NCBI GenBank assembly: GCA_964396895.1
Contig: CAYNGJ010000020.1
Coordinates: 12,015 to 76,014 of the forward strand
DNA: 64,000 nucleotides
Direction of reading: 5' to 3'
Origin: UBA2334 sp964396895
GTDB taxonomy: Bacteria; Pseudomonadota; Gammaproteobacteria; Burkholderiales; Burkholderiaceae_C
Positions 34,491-43,144 of this stretch are shown here, piece after piece. Position 1 is the stretch's first letter; each line of letters starts with the position of its first letter. The translations under genes and the position numbers were made by a program. Below the pieces are notes generated by a model. That model ran no database searches, had not been told where the DNA came from, and saw only the letters and a program-made list of their open reading frames with translations.

Positions 34491-37334
34491 TCAGTGAGGG
34501 GTTGCGTCATGGGCATCGGCGTGCGCCAGCGCCACCTGCCGGAAGGACTCGTGGATGCGGCTGAAGGCGGCCACCACGTCGGGGTCAAAGTGGCTGCCTT
34601 GCTCGGCCTGGATCATCTCCACCGCCTGGGCATGGGGGAAGGGCGGCTTGTACACGCGGCGGCTGATGAGGGCGTCGTACACGTCGGCCACGGCCATGAG
34701 GCGCGCGGCAATGGGGATGTCGTCGCCCTGGAGGGCCTGGGGGTAGCCGCTGCCGTCCCACTTTTCCTGGTGCGAGTGGGCGATCTGCTTGGCGCACACC
34801 AGGAATGGCACCTCGTGGCCCAGGCGGCGCTCAGCGGCCTCGATGGTGTCGCGCCCGATGGTGGTGTGGGTTTTCATGATTTCCATCTCATCGGCATCCA
34901 GCCGTCCGGGCTTGAGCAGGATGCGGTCGGGGATGCCCACTTTGCCAATGTCGTGCAGCGGGGCCGACTTGAACAGCAGCTCAATCTGTGCGTCACTCAG
35001 GTAGTCGGCAAAGCGGGGGTGGTTTTGCAGCTCGCGTGCCAGCAGACGCACATAGTGCTGGGTGCGGATGATGTGCTGGCCGGTTTCGTTGTCACGGGTT
35101 TCGGCCAGCGAGGCCATGGTGAGGATGGTGACTTCCTGAATGTCCTTGACCTCGGCGGTGCGGCGTTGCACCTCGTTTTCCAGGTAGTGCGCCTTGTCCA
35201 CCAGAAAGTCGCGGGCGGCTTTGAGCGCCAGCTGTGTGCGCACACGGGTGAGCACGATGGGGGGGCTGATGGGCTTGGCGATGAAGTCGAGTGCGCCCAT
35301 TTTCAGTCCGCGCTCTTCGTCTTCCATCTGGCTTTTGGCGGTCAGGAAAATCACCGGGATGTCGGCGGTGACGGGATCGGCCTTGAGCCGCTGGATGACC
35401 TCGTAGCCATCCTGTCCGGGCATCATCACATCGAGCAGGATGAGGTCTGGGGGGGTGGGGCCGGCGGCAATGGCCAGCGCACGCTCGCCGGACGCGGCCA
35501 CGCGCACGTCATGGTCGTCTTTGAGCAGGTCCACCATCAGGGTGAGGTTGACGGGGGTGTCGTCCACCACCAGCACGCTGGGACGCGCCGGACGGTCCGG
35601 CGCGGGGGTGGCTGCCCCCGCGGGGGCCAGGCCGTGGTAGCCCACGCTGCAGAGCAACTGGTGCGCCCGTGGCAGTTGGTAGCGGTGCAAGGCATGTGCA
35701 ACGCGCAAGAAGGTGTTGCCCAGTTGGGCCTGCAGTGCGTCGGCATGGGACTCCAGCAGCACCAGCGCGGAGGGGTTGTCGGTGGCCGCCAACCAGGACA
35801 GACGCTGGCAGGCCTGGGCCTGCGGGCTGCCGTCATCCGGGCGGGCGGGGGCGACCTCTGCGGTCTGCTCTCCCACGGGCGGCAGGCTGTTGAACCAGGG
35901 GGTGCCGTCGTCGCCATCCTCGCCGCTGCGGGCGGCACCTGCACCTGCCATGTCCGGCAGGTCGAACCAGGCGGTGCACCAGAACACCGAGCCCACACCG
36001 GGGTCGCTGGATGCGCCCACGTCACCGCCCATCAGCTCGGCCAGTTTTTTGGAAATGGCCAGCCCCAGTCCGGTGCCACCGTACTTGCGGGTGGTGGAGG
36101 AGTCGGCCTGGGTGAAGCTCTGGAACAGCTTGCCCATCTGCTCGGGTGTCAGCCCGATGCCGGTGTCGCGCACGCTGAACTTCAGGCAGGCGCGTTCGCC
36201 GGGGGGCGACAGGTGTTCGATGTCCAGCTGCACCTGTCCGCTGTCGGTGAACTTGATGGCGTTGCTGACAAAGTTCACCAGGATTTCGGTGAGACGCAGC
36301 GAGTCGCCGATCAGGCGCTCCGGCGTGGAGGGTGCCACCTGCATGCCCAGCGACAGGCCCTTGGCGCTGGCCGCATCGGCATTCATGGCCTGCACGTTGT
36401 CCAAGACGGCTTTGAGGCTGAATTCGCTGCGCTCCAGCGTCAGCATGCTGGCTTCCACCTTGGAGAAGTCCAGCACCTGGTTGATCAAGCCGTGCAGGTG
36501 CTGGCTGCACTGCTGAATGACTTGCACGTAGTCGCGCTGTTTGGGGTTCAGCTCGGATTTGCCCGCGAGGTAACTCATGCCCATGATGGCGCTGACGGGG
36601 GTGCGGATCTCGTGGCTGATGTTGGACAGAAATTCGGATTTGAACCGGGTGGCCTCTTCCGCCACCCGTTTTTCGGCCTCCAGTTGCCTGAGCAGGCTCT
36701 GGTTCTCAAAACGCATGCGCAGCGCGTCCTCGAAGCTGCGGGCCATCTGGAGCGACAGCTTGGTGAGCATCAGGCCCACGCCCAGCAGGGCCAGCGACAG
36801 GGGCAGGCTGATGGTGCCGTGGGTGGCCCAGTAAGCTGTGACCGAGAGCATGCTGATCCAGGCCCCCGACACAAAGGTGGCGGGGTGGGTGGTGGCATTG
36901 ATCATGGCCGCCCCGAGGTAGATCAGCTGCAGGGCAGTGCCGATGGCCGCCAGGCTGATGTCACCCCTGGAGCCAAACCACCACACCGTGGTGGCCATCA
37001 GGGTTTGGTTGATCGCCGTCATCCACCACAGTTGCAGCTGGCGCTGGCGCAGGCCCGCGCTGTCGGCATCGTCCAGTCCATTCACCACGCGGCGGCAGGT
37101 GCGCCAGTTCACCTCGGCCATGAGCATCACCGGCAGGGCCCAGGCCACCAGTACCCCAGGTGGCAGCTCTTCCTTCAGGGCAAAGGCGGTGACCGCACAC
37201 ACCACCCACACGACCCACTTGGCGGCAATGGACTGACCGGCGCGCAGGCGCAAAGACGATCGGGCTGTTTCCATGGCCAGCTGGTCCGTGGCGTGGCGTG
37301 GCAAAAAACCCCATGGCGAGTGGCGACTGTGCAT
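34491..37334 (-). CDS. Histidine kinase-REC-HD-GYP fusion protein
   Basis: 947 residues. A membrane-spanning N-terminus (about six segments, 30-200) leads to HisKA (SNISHEIRTP near 240), HATPase (NAIKFTD, RDTGIGL, GGTGLGLAI), a receiver (LILLDVMMPGQDG near 630) and an intact HD-GYP phosphodiesterase (PLHDIGKVGIPD near 793, HHxx-type HSHQEKWDGSGYP). The C-terminus would degrade c-di-GMP, joining phosphorelay and second messenger in one chain. An alternative start is at 37274. Located upstream of the LuxR regulator. Confidence 0.92.
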   Translation of the reverse strand: MHSRHSPWGFLPRHATDQLAMETARSSLRLRAGQSIAAKWVVWVVCAVTAFALKEELPPGVLVAWALPVMLMAEVNWRTCRRVVNGLDDADSAGLRQRQLQLWWMTAINQTLMATTVWWFGSRGDISLAAIGTALQLIYLGAAMINATTHPATFVSGAWISMLSVTAYWATHGTISLPLSLALLGVGLMLTKLSLQMARSFEDALRMRFENQSLLRQLEAEKRVAEEATRFKSEFLSNISHEIRTPVSAIMGMSYLAGKSELNPKQRDYVQVIQQCSQHLHGLINQVLDFSKVEASMLTLERSEFSLKAVLDNVQAMNADAASAKGLSLGMQVAPSTPERLIGDSLRLTEILVNFVSNAIKFTDSGQVQLDIEHLSPPGERACLKFSVRDTGIGLTPEQMGKLFQSFTQADSSTTRKYGGTGLGLAISKKLAELMGGDVGASSDPGVGSVFWCTAWFDLPDMAGAGAARSGEDGDDGTPWFNSLPPVGEQTAEVAPARPDDGSPQAQACQRLSWLAATDNPSALVLLESHADALQAQLGNTFLRVAHALHRYQLPRAHQLLCSVGYHGLAPAGAATPAPDRPARPSVLVVDDTPVNLTLMVDLLKDDHDVRVAASGERALAIAAGPTPPDLILLDVMMPGQDGYEVIQRLKADPVTADIPVIFLTAKSQMEDEERGLKMGALDFIAKPISPPIVLTRVRTQLALKAARDFLVDKAHYLENEVQRRTAEVKDIQEVTILTMASLAETRDNETGQHIIRTQHYVRLLARELQNHPRFADYLSDAQIELLFKSAPLHDIGKVGIPDRILLKPGRLDADEMEIMKTHTTIGRDTIEAAERRLGHEVPFLVCAKQIAHSHQEKWDGSGYPQALQGDDIPIAARLMAVADVYDALISRRVYKPPFPHAQAVEMIQAEQGSHFDPDVVAAFSRIHESFRQVALAHADAHDATPH

Positions 37335-37375
37335 GCTCTAATGATCCCAAACGATGGACAGGAGAGGTGGCGCTG

Positions 37376-40300
37376 ATGTCTGAGCAACAGTTTCGCTGGT
37401 CCCAGGCAGCCGAGGAGTGGCTGCAGGATTGTGATGATGCCCCAGATTGCGATGTGCTGGTGGTCGGCACGGGCTACGGCGGCAGTTTTGCCGCGCAGAC
37501 GCTGGCCGACCCCCGTCGGCGGGTCTGGGTGGTGGAGCGGGGGCGGGAGTACCCGCTGGGCAGCTTCCCCGATGACATCGGCACCCTCCCCGGTCATGTC
37601 CGGTTGCAGCAAGGTGCCGACTCCGACGGCACAGGAAACCCCGATGCCCTGCTGGACTTTCGCCGCCACGAAGACGTGTCCGTGCTGGTGGCCAACGGCC
37701 TGGGCGGTGGCTCACTCATCAACGCCGGGGTGGCCGTGCTGCCCGACCCCCATCTGGCCACCCATCCCAACTGGCCCACCCATTACCGCGACCACCCCAC
37801 CCACCGCCAAGCACTGCGCGACGCCATGGTGCACGCCCAACAGGTGTTGCAGGCCAGGCCGTTTGACGGGGCCGATGAGCTGCGCAAGTTCCAGGCACTG
37901 GGCACCTTGGGCTGCGCCATGGGGGTGCCGGCCGAAGCGGTGCCCATCACCGTGGCATCGGTAGACCAAACCAGTCCGGCCGGTGTGCGGCAGGCGGCCT
38001 GTACCCGCTGTGGCAATTGTTTCACCGGTTGCAATGTGGGGGCCAAAAACACCACCGTGACCCACGTGCTGCCCGATGCGGTGCGGGCCGGTGCACGCCT
38101 GATCACGGGGTTGACGGTGTTGGAGGTGTGGCCACTGGCGGGTGACGCGGGTCGGGCACCTTCCGGCGAGCCCTACCGGTGGGCGGTGCGCATGGCCTTG
38201 ACCGATGGCCTGTCATTGCCCAGCCGACGCGACGCCATCGTGGTGCGCGCCCGCACCGTGGTGCTGGCCGCAGGGGCACTGGGCAGCACCGAAATTTTGC
38301 TGCGTTCCCGCCAGCTCCAAATGTCTCCGTGGCTGGGCAAACGCTTTTCCACCAACGGCGATGCGTTGGCCATGGGCTGGGGTCTTGCGGAGACGACCCA
38401 CGGCATGGCCGACGCCAACGAGGCCGATCGGCCACCCGAACAGCGGGTGGGGCCCACCATCACTGGCCTGCTGGCCCCGCTCATACCGGTGAATGATCAG
38501 CTTCGACGCGTGCTGGTCGAAGAAGGGGCTGTGCCGTCGGCACTGACGCAGGCGGTGCTGGCCCTGGGCGCCACCCTGTCTTTGCCGCACCGCTACACCC
38601 GTGGCGGCACCCTGGGGGTGCATGCCCAGTGGAAGCAAGAGGGGCGGGTGGTGGATGCGCTGGCCACCCCGCCCGACATGGCTCGCCATGCCTTGTTGCT
38701 GCTGCTCATGGGGCCTGACGATGCCGATGGCCACATCCGGCTGCACCCGGCTGATGCCCCTGCCCGGCGTGACGCCATGGACATCCGCTGGGACAGCACG
38801 TCAACCGGAGGGCCGCGTTCGCCGTATTACCAAGCGTTGCACGATTGGTTGTTGAAGGCGGGCAAACAAGGGGGATTTCAAGGGGGGGACTACCTGCCCA
38901 GCCCCCTGTGGAAACCCTTGCCAGACGACTTTGCCGGGGTGGCGGCGGGATTGGGCAAGCCCCATGGCCTGACCGTGCACCCCCTGGGCGGTTGCGGCAT
39001 GGGAGATGGGCCCGATTCCGGTGTGGTGGACTGGCAAGGCGCGGTCTTTCGCGCTGGTGGGGGGCTGTACGAAGGCCTGCACGTGCTGGACGGTGCCATG
39101 CTGCCCACGGCGGTGGGCGTCAACCCATTGGTGACCATTTCGGGTCTCAGCCTGGTGGCGGCACGGGCCATTCGCCAGCGTTGGGATGACGAGACCACCA
39201 GCACGGCGCCGGTCGCGGCGGTGCCGACCGTGGTCGCGGTGCCCCCAACGCCCACGGCGCAGGCCATGGTGCCCCGTCGGCGTGATGCAGTGGCGCCGCA
39301 GGCCGGGGTGCACCTGCAGTTTCGCGAACACCTGTTGGGCCAATGGCGGGGGGATCGTCCCCAGGGGATGCCCATCACCCCGCCCGAATGGACGGACGAT
39401 GAACACCAGCGTGAATGGGCGGTCGCCGTGGATGTGGACGTGGATGTGACCCGATGGCTGGCTGACCCCGCCATGCGCTTGGAAGGGGCACGCCTGCGCG
39501 TGTTCCACAACCCAGTGCCCTCTGCCATCGGGGTTCGGCCGGAGTTGAGCCAAGCGATGCCCTGGCTGCAAGGGCGGGGCTGGGTCCGCCTGCTGGCGGG
39601 TGATTCACCGGCCAACGCATGGGCCGATGGCTGGCGCCGCGTCCTGGCGATCGGCAGTTTTTTGTGGCGACGCTCATGGCGCGAAATGGGCAGCGCTGGC
39701 GGCCAACAGCCCTGGCTCAAACGCGCGCAAGGGCTGTGGCGAACGGCGGGCAACCACGCCCAATACCGCACACTGGATTACCAGTTTGAGCTCCGCTCAC
39801 CGTCGGGCCAGACACCGCCGCTGCACGCCCGAGGCCAGAAAAGGCTGGCCTATGCCCCCGGGCAGAAGAACCTGTGGCAGGCGCTGATCCAAATCGACCT
39901 GACCATGACCACCGCATCGGGTGACCCACAGGGCACCCTGGCGGTGGAAGTGGACCTGATCGACATGGTGCGCCGCCAGCGCCTGCAGGTGGCCCGCGCC
40001 CCCGACACCCCGGCCGCCGTCATCGGACTGGCGGGCTTTTCGGCGTTGTGGTTGCGGGCCATGTTCCAGACCCATTTCTGGAGCCTGCGTGGGCTGGACT
40101 ATGAGAAGCTGCGTCCGCCAGGCCCTGCGGTTCACGGCCCCTTGCGCCCCATGGGCGAACGGGGGCCGGGGGCTGTGTGCCAGCCCCAGGTGATCAAGTT
40201 CGAGGTGCCTCGGACCCAGTCGGCGCCGCCGGCCGAGGTGCCTTTGACGCTGGAGCTCACGCGCTACGCGCCCGCAGCAGGTTCACACCCCAGCCGACAC

Positions 40301-43027
40301 CTGTTGATGATCCACGGGCTGGCCCATGGCGCCACCGTGTTCAGCACCCACACCACGGGCGGGCGCAACATGGCCGCCGCTTTTCTGGCCCAGGGCTACA
40401 CCGTGTGGTTGCTGGACCACCGTCTGTCCAACCGCCTGGGCCACGCCACCCAGCCCCATTGCATGGATGATGTGGCCCGGTTGGACATTCCGAAGGCCGT
40501 GAAGTTGGTGCACCAGGCCGCCGGAGCACCGGTGTACGTGTTTGCCCACTGTGTGGGCGGAGCGGCATTTGCCATGGCCACCCTCAGTGGGCTGCTCAAC
40601 GACGCCCAGGGGCGCAGCTTGGTCAAAGCCGCTGCCATCCATGCCGTTCATCCCTGGGTCGTGCCCTCAGCCTCCAACCAATTGTCGGGTGAGCTGGCGT
40701 CTTTGTACCGCGACTGGTTACCGGCCAACCTGTCCATCGACCCCGTGCCGCCCCGAGAACCGGGGGCGCTGGACCAGTTTCTGGACCGCCTGGCCGCCAG
40801 TCTGCCTTGGCCCGACAGCGAGTTGGCGGCCCACGAAGCCGACATCAGAGACCCCGCCGGTGGCACCGCGGTGTGCAACCGCATGACGCTGTTCTATGGC
40901 CGCGAGTGGGTGCACGCCAACTTGGCCCCGGCCACCCACCGCGAACTGGCCAGCCTGGTGGGGCCCGCCAGTGTGGAGGTGTTCCGGCAGCTGTATTACG
41001 TCATCACCCGCCAGCGTCTGACCGACCGTGAGGGGGCCGGGGTGTACATGGCGCACCAGCAGTTCGATGCCCACTGGCAGTTCCCCGTGCTGTTCAGTCA
41101 CGGCTCCGAAAACCGCGTGTTCGACCCCCGCAGTGCGGTGCGCTCCTGGCACCAGCTCAGGCGTCTGCAGTCGCGCCACCCGGACGCTGGGCAGCGCCAA
41201 GTGCGTTTGTTCATGCCCCAGGGTTACGGTCACATGGATTTTCTGTTTGGCCAAAATGCCCACCGCGACGTCTACCCGTCGCTGGTCGCCTTCATGAACA
41301 ACCCCGGTGACTTTGCCAGCAGCTTTGGCGTGGACGACCCCGACCTGGCCACGGCACACCAACGCGTGCCCCGCCACTGGCAGGACCACGCAGCGCTGTG
41401 GCCACAAACCCCTTTGTGCGGGCCCATGCTGCAACTGCAGCCTGCGCGCCGCGTGCGGGTGACCGACGATGGGTACACCACGGTCTCGCCCCGGGCCCTG
41501 GTGGTGTGGGTGGAGTTGCCCAATGACCCTTGGCTGCTCAGCCATCCGCCCCGCCTGGCCCGTGCGGACGACCCCGCTGCTGCCCCGCTGCCGGGTGTGG
41601 AGGTCAACCGGTTGGCGGCGGTGCACGGTCAGTCCGGTGCCGTGCACCCGCTCGTGGACCACCCGGCCAACCGCGTCACCCTGCTGGAGGGGCCTGGCAG
41701 TTACTGGGTGCTGCGCCTGCCCGACACCGCTGCCCACCCGCTGGCGCAGTGGCCAGCGCTGCGGTTGGTGTGGGGTGCGCCCGCGTCGCAGGACCCGGCC
41801 GGGGCGCACGGTTCGGTGGCCTTGGGCCTGGGCGCCCTGCCCTGGTGGCGGACCTGGGTCAACACCGGTGCCGAAGGGGCAACAGAGCAAGCCGTGAGCT
41901 GGTTGGCCACGTCATGCCGCTGGCCCGGCCTGCCGTTTGAGCGCCAGGCCGTCGATGCGCTGGCCAGGCACATGCTGGACCAACTTCACCACCCGGTGCA
42001 TCCGGCACAGGCATTGGTGTTGCTGGGTGACCAGATATATGCCGATGCCACAGCCAACCTGTTTCAGGTGCAGGAGGGCGATGAGCGCCTGGCCCAGTTC
42101 TACCGGGATGCCTGGGGGTGCCCAGAAGCAAAAGCGCTTCTGGCGAAAGTGCCCACTTACTTTGCAGTGGATGACCATGAATACGGCGACAACTGGGACG
42201 GCGCCTGGCACCCCATGGGCGACCCCGGGTTCATGAACGGGTTCGAGGCCAACCTGGCCTATCAGTGGCGCTGGACCGACGGCAGCCACCATGAGCCTCA
42301 GGTCAGTTCCCTGCCAACTGACACCGATGTCCACGGTACCCCGCAGGGACGCAGCATGGTCAGGGGCTTTTGGCGGGAATTCCAGGTGGGGCACCTGCCC
42401 GCGTTTGCCATGGACACCCGTTCCGAGCGTCGGCCCCGCACCGCCGGGTCGTGGCAGGAAACGCCCTTGGTGTCCGAGGTGCAGATGCAGGCGGTCGAAG
42501 CCTGGTTGCTGGCCCACCGCGACCAACCCAAGGTGTTGTGCTCGGGCACGGTGTTCGGGTGGGTGGAGCGGCGCCAGGCGCGCGCGCCCGCCTTGTGCGC
42601 CTCGTCCGATGGGTGGGCCGGTTTTCCACTCAGTTGGCGGCGTCTGGTGCGCTTCATGGTGCACCACCAAGTCCAGCACACCATTTTTCTGTCCGGTGAC
42701 TACCACTTCAGTGGGGCCGCTGCGCTCACCCTGTCGGCCGACGATCTGCCACCCGTGCGCGCGGCATCGGTGGTGTGCTCGGGCTGGAACGCCAGCTTGC
42801 CGTTTGCCAATGCGGTGGCGACGGACTTTGTGCTCCGCACCGATGCGGTGTTGCCCCTGAGTGATGCCAGCGCTCGCGTGGTGTCCCGAGCCGAGGGGCT
42901 GGGCTCCACCTTGCGCCAATTTTCACGTTTGACGGTGTCGCCGCAAGGCCCTGGGCGCTGGGACTTGGTGGTGGAGGTGTTGGACGATGCCGGTGCCAGC
43001 GCGGGCCAGTGGGTAACCCCGCTCTGA
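37376..43027 (+). CDS. GMC oxidoreductase/alpha-beta hydrolase/PhoD-like phosphatase triple fusion
   Basis: 1883 residues. Domain 1 (about 20-605) is a cholesterol-oxidase-like GMC flavoprotein: VVGTGYGGS at 30-37, a Cys-rich CTRCGNCFTGC at 209-219 and HPLGGCGMGDGP with catalytic His near 535. Residues 606-960 are of unknown fold. Domain 2 (about 965-1320) is an alpha/beta hydrolase with MIHGLAHG near 980 and nucleophile-elbow AHCVGG with Cys1059 in the place of Ser. Domain 3 (about 1365-1883) is PhoD-like: GDQIYAD at 1551, DDHEYGDN at 1599 and SGDYH at 1773. No signal peptide. ATG 37376 follows AGGAGAGG. Substrate unknown; a sterol, lipid or long-chain alcohol is plausible. Confidence 0.85.
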   Translation: MSEQQFRWSQAAEEWLQDCDDAPDCDVLVVGTGYGGSFAAQTLADPRRRVWVVERGREYPLGSFPDDIGTLPGHVRLQQGADSDGTGNPDALLDFRRHEDVSVLVANGLGGGSLINAGVAVLPDPHLATHPNWPTHYRDHPTHRQALRDAMVHAQQVLQARPFDGADELRKFQALGTLGCAMGVPAEAVPITVASVDQTSPAGVRQAACTRCGNCFTGCNVGAKNTTVTHVLPDAVRAGARLITGLTVLEVWPLAGDAGRAPSGEPYRWAVRMALTDGLSLPSRRDAIVVRARTVVLAAGALGSTEILLRSRQLQMSPWLGKRFSTNGDALAMGWGLAETTHGMADANEADRPPEQRVGPTITGLLAPLIPVNDQLRRVLVEEGAVPSALTQAVLALGATLSLPHRYTRGGTLGVHAQWKQEGRVVDALATPPDMARHALLLLLMGPDDADGHIRLHPADAPARRDAMDIRWDSTSTGGPRSPYYQALHDWLLKAGKQGGFQGGDYLPSPLWKPLPDDFAGVAAGLGKPHGLTVHPLGGCGMGDGPDSGVVDWQGAVFRAGGGLYEGLHVLDGAMLPTAVGVNPLVTISGLSLVAARAIRQRWDDETTSTAPVAAVPTVVAVPPTPTAQAMVPRRRDAVAPQAGVHLQFREHLLGQWRGDRPQGMPITPPEWTDDEHQREWAVAVDVDVDVTRWLADPAMRLEGARLRVFHNPVPSAIGVRPELSQAMPWLQGRGWVRLLAGDSPANAWADGWRRVLAIGSFLWRRSWREMGSAGGQQPWLKRAQGLWRTAGNHAQYRTLDYQFELRSPSGQTPPLHARGQKRLAYAPGQKNLWQALIQIDLTMTTASGDPQGTLAVEVDLIDMVRRQRLQVARAPDTPAAVIGLAGFSALWLRAMFQTHFWSLRGLDYEKLRPPGPAVHGPLRPMGERGPGAVCQPQVIKFEVPRTQSAPPAEVPLTLELTRYAPAAGSHPSRHLLMIHGLAHGATVFSTHTTGGRNMAAAFLAQGYTVWLLDHRLSNRLGHATQPHCMDDVARLDIPKAVKLVHQAAGAPVYVFAHCVGGAAFAMATLSGLLNDAQGRSLVKAAAIHAVHPWVVPSASNQLSGELASLYRDWLPANLSIDPVPPREPGALDQFLDRLAASLPWPDSELAAHEADIRDPAGGTAVCNRMTLFYGREWVHANLAPATHRELASLVGPASVEVFRQLYYVITRQRLTDREGAGVYMAHQQFDAHWQFPVLFSHGSENRVFDPRSAVRSWHQLRRLQSRHPDAGQRQVRLFMPQGYGHMDFLFGQNAHRDVYPSLVAFMNNPGDFASSFGVDDPDLATAHQRVPRHWQDHAALWPQTPLCGPMLQLQPARRVRVTDDGYTTVSPRALVVWVELPNDPWLLSHPPRLARADDPAAAPLPGVEVNRLAAVHGQSGAVHPLVDHPANRVTLLEGPGSYWVLRLPDTAAHPLAQWPALRLVWGAPASQDPAGAHGSVALGLGALPWWRTWVNTGAEGATEQAVSWLATSCRWPGLPFERQAVDALARHMLDQLHHPVHPAQALVLLGDQIYADATANLFQVQEGDERLAQFYRDAWGCPEAKALLAKVPTYFAVDDHEYGDNWDGAWHPMGDPGFMNGFEANLAYQWRWTDGSHHEPQVSSLPTDTDVHGTPQGRSMVRGFWREFQVGHLPAFAMDTRSERRPRTAGSWQETPLVSEVQMQAVEAWLLAHRDQPKVLCSGTVFGWVERRQARAPALCASSDGWAGFPLSWRRLVRFMVHHQVQHTIFLSGDYHFSGAAALTLSADDLPPVRAASVVCSGWNASLPFANAVATDFVLRTDAVLPLSDASARVVSRAEGLGSTLRQFSRLTVSPQGPGRWDLVVEVLDDAGASAGQWVTPL

Positions 43028-43144
43028 ATGGGCCCGTGTGGGGGCTGGCATGCACTGCGATGGTGCGGAACTTGCTTGACCCTGTGAAGCACCCTGGGCG
43101 AGCCACCGCGTCGACGGCTCCGTGGTGCGGCAAGGGGCCTGACG

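Noticed and set aside
34494..37376. 960-codon open frame on the plus strand opposite the kinase fusion
   Set aside because: It is antisense to a gene with clear kinase, receiver and HD-GYP motifs; its translation is rich in His/Gly/Gln and low in complexity, as expected of a GC-rich shadow frame.
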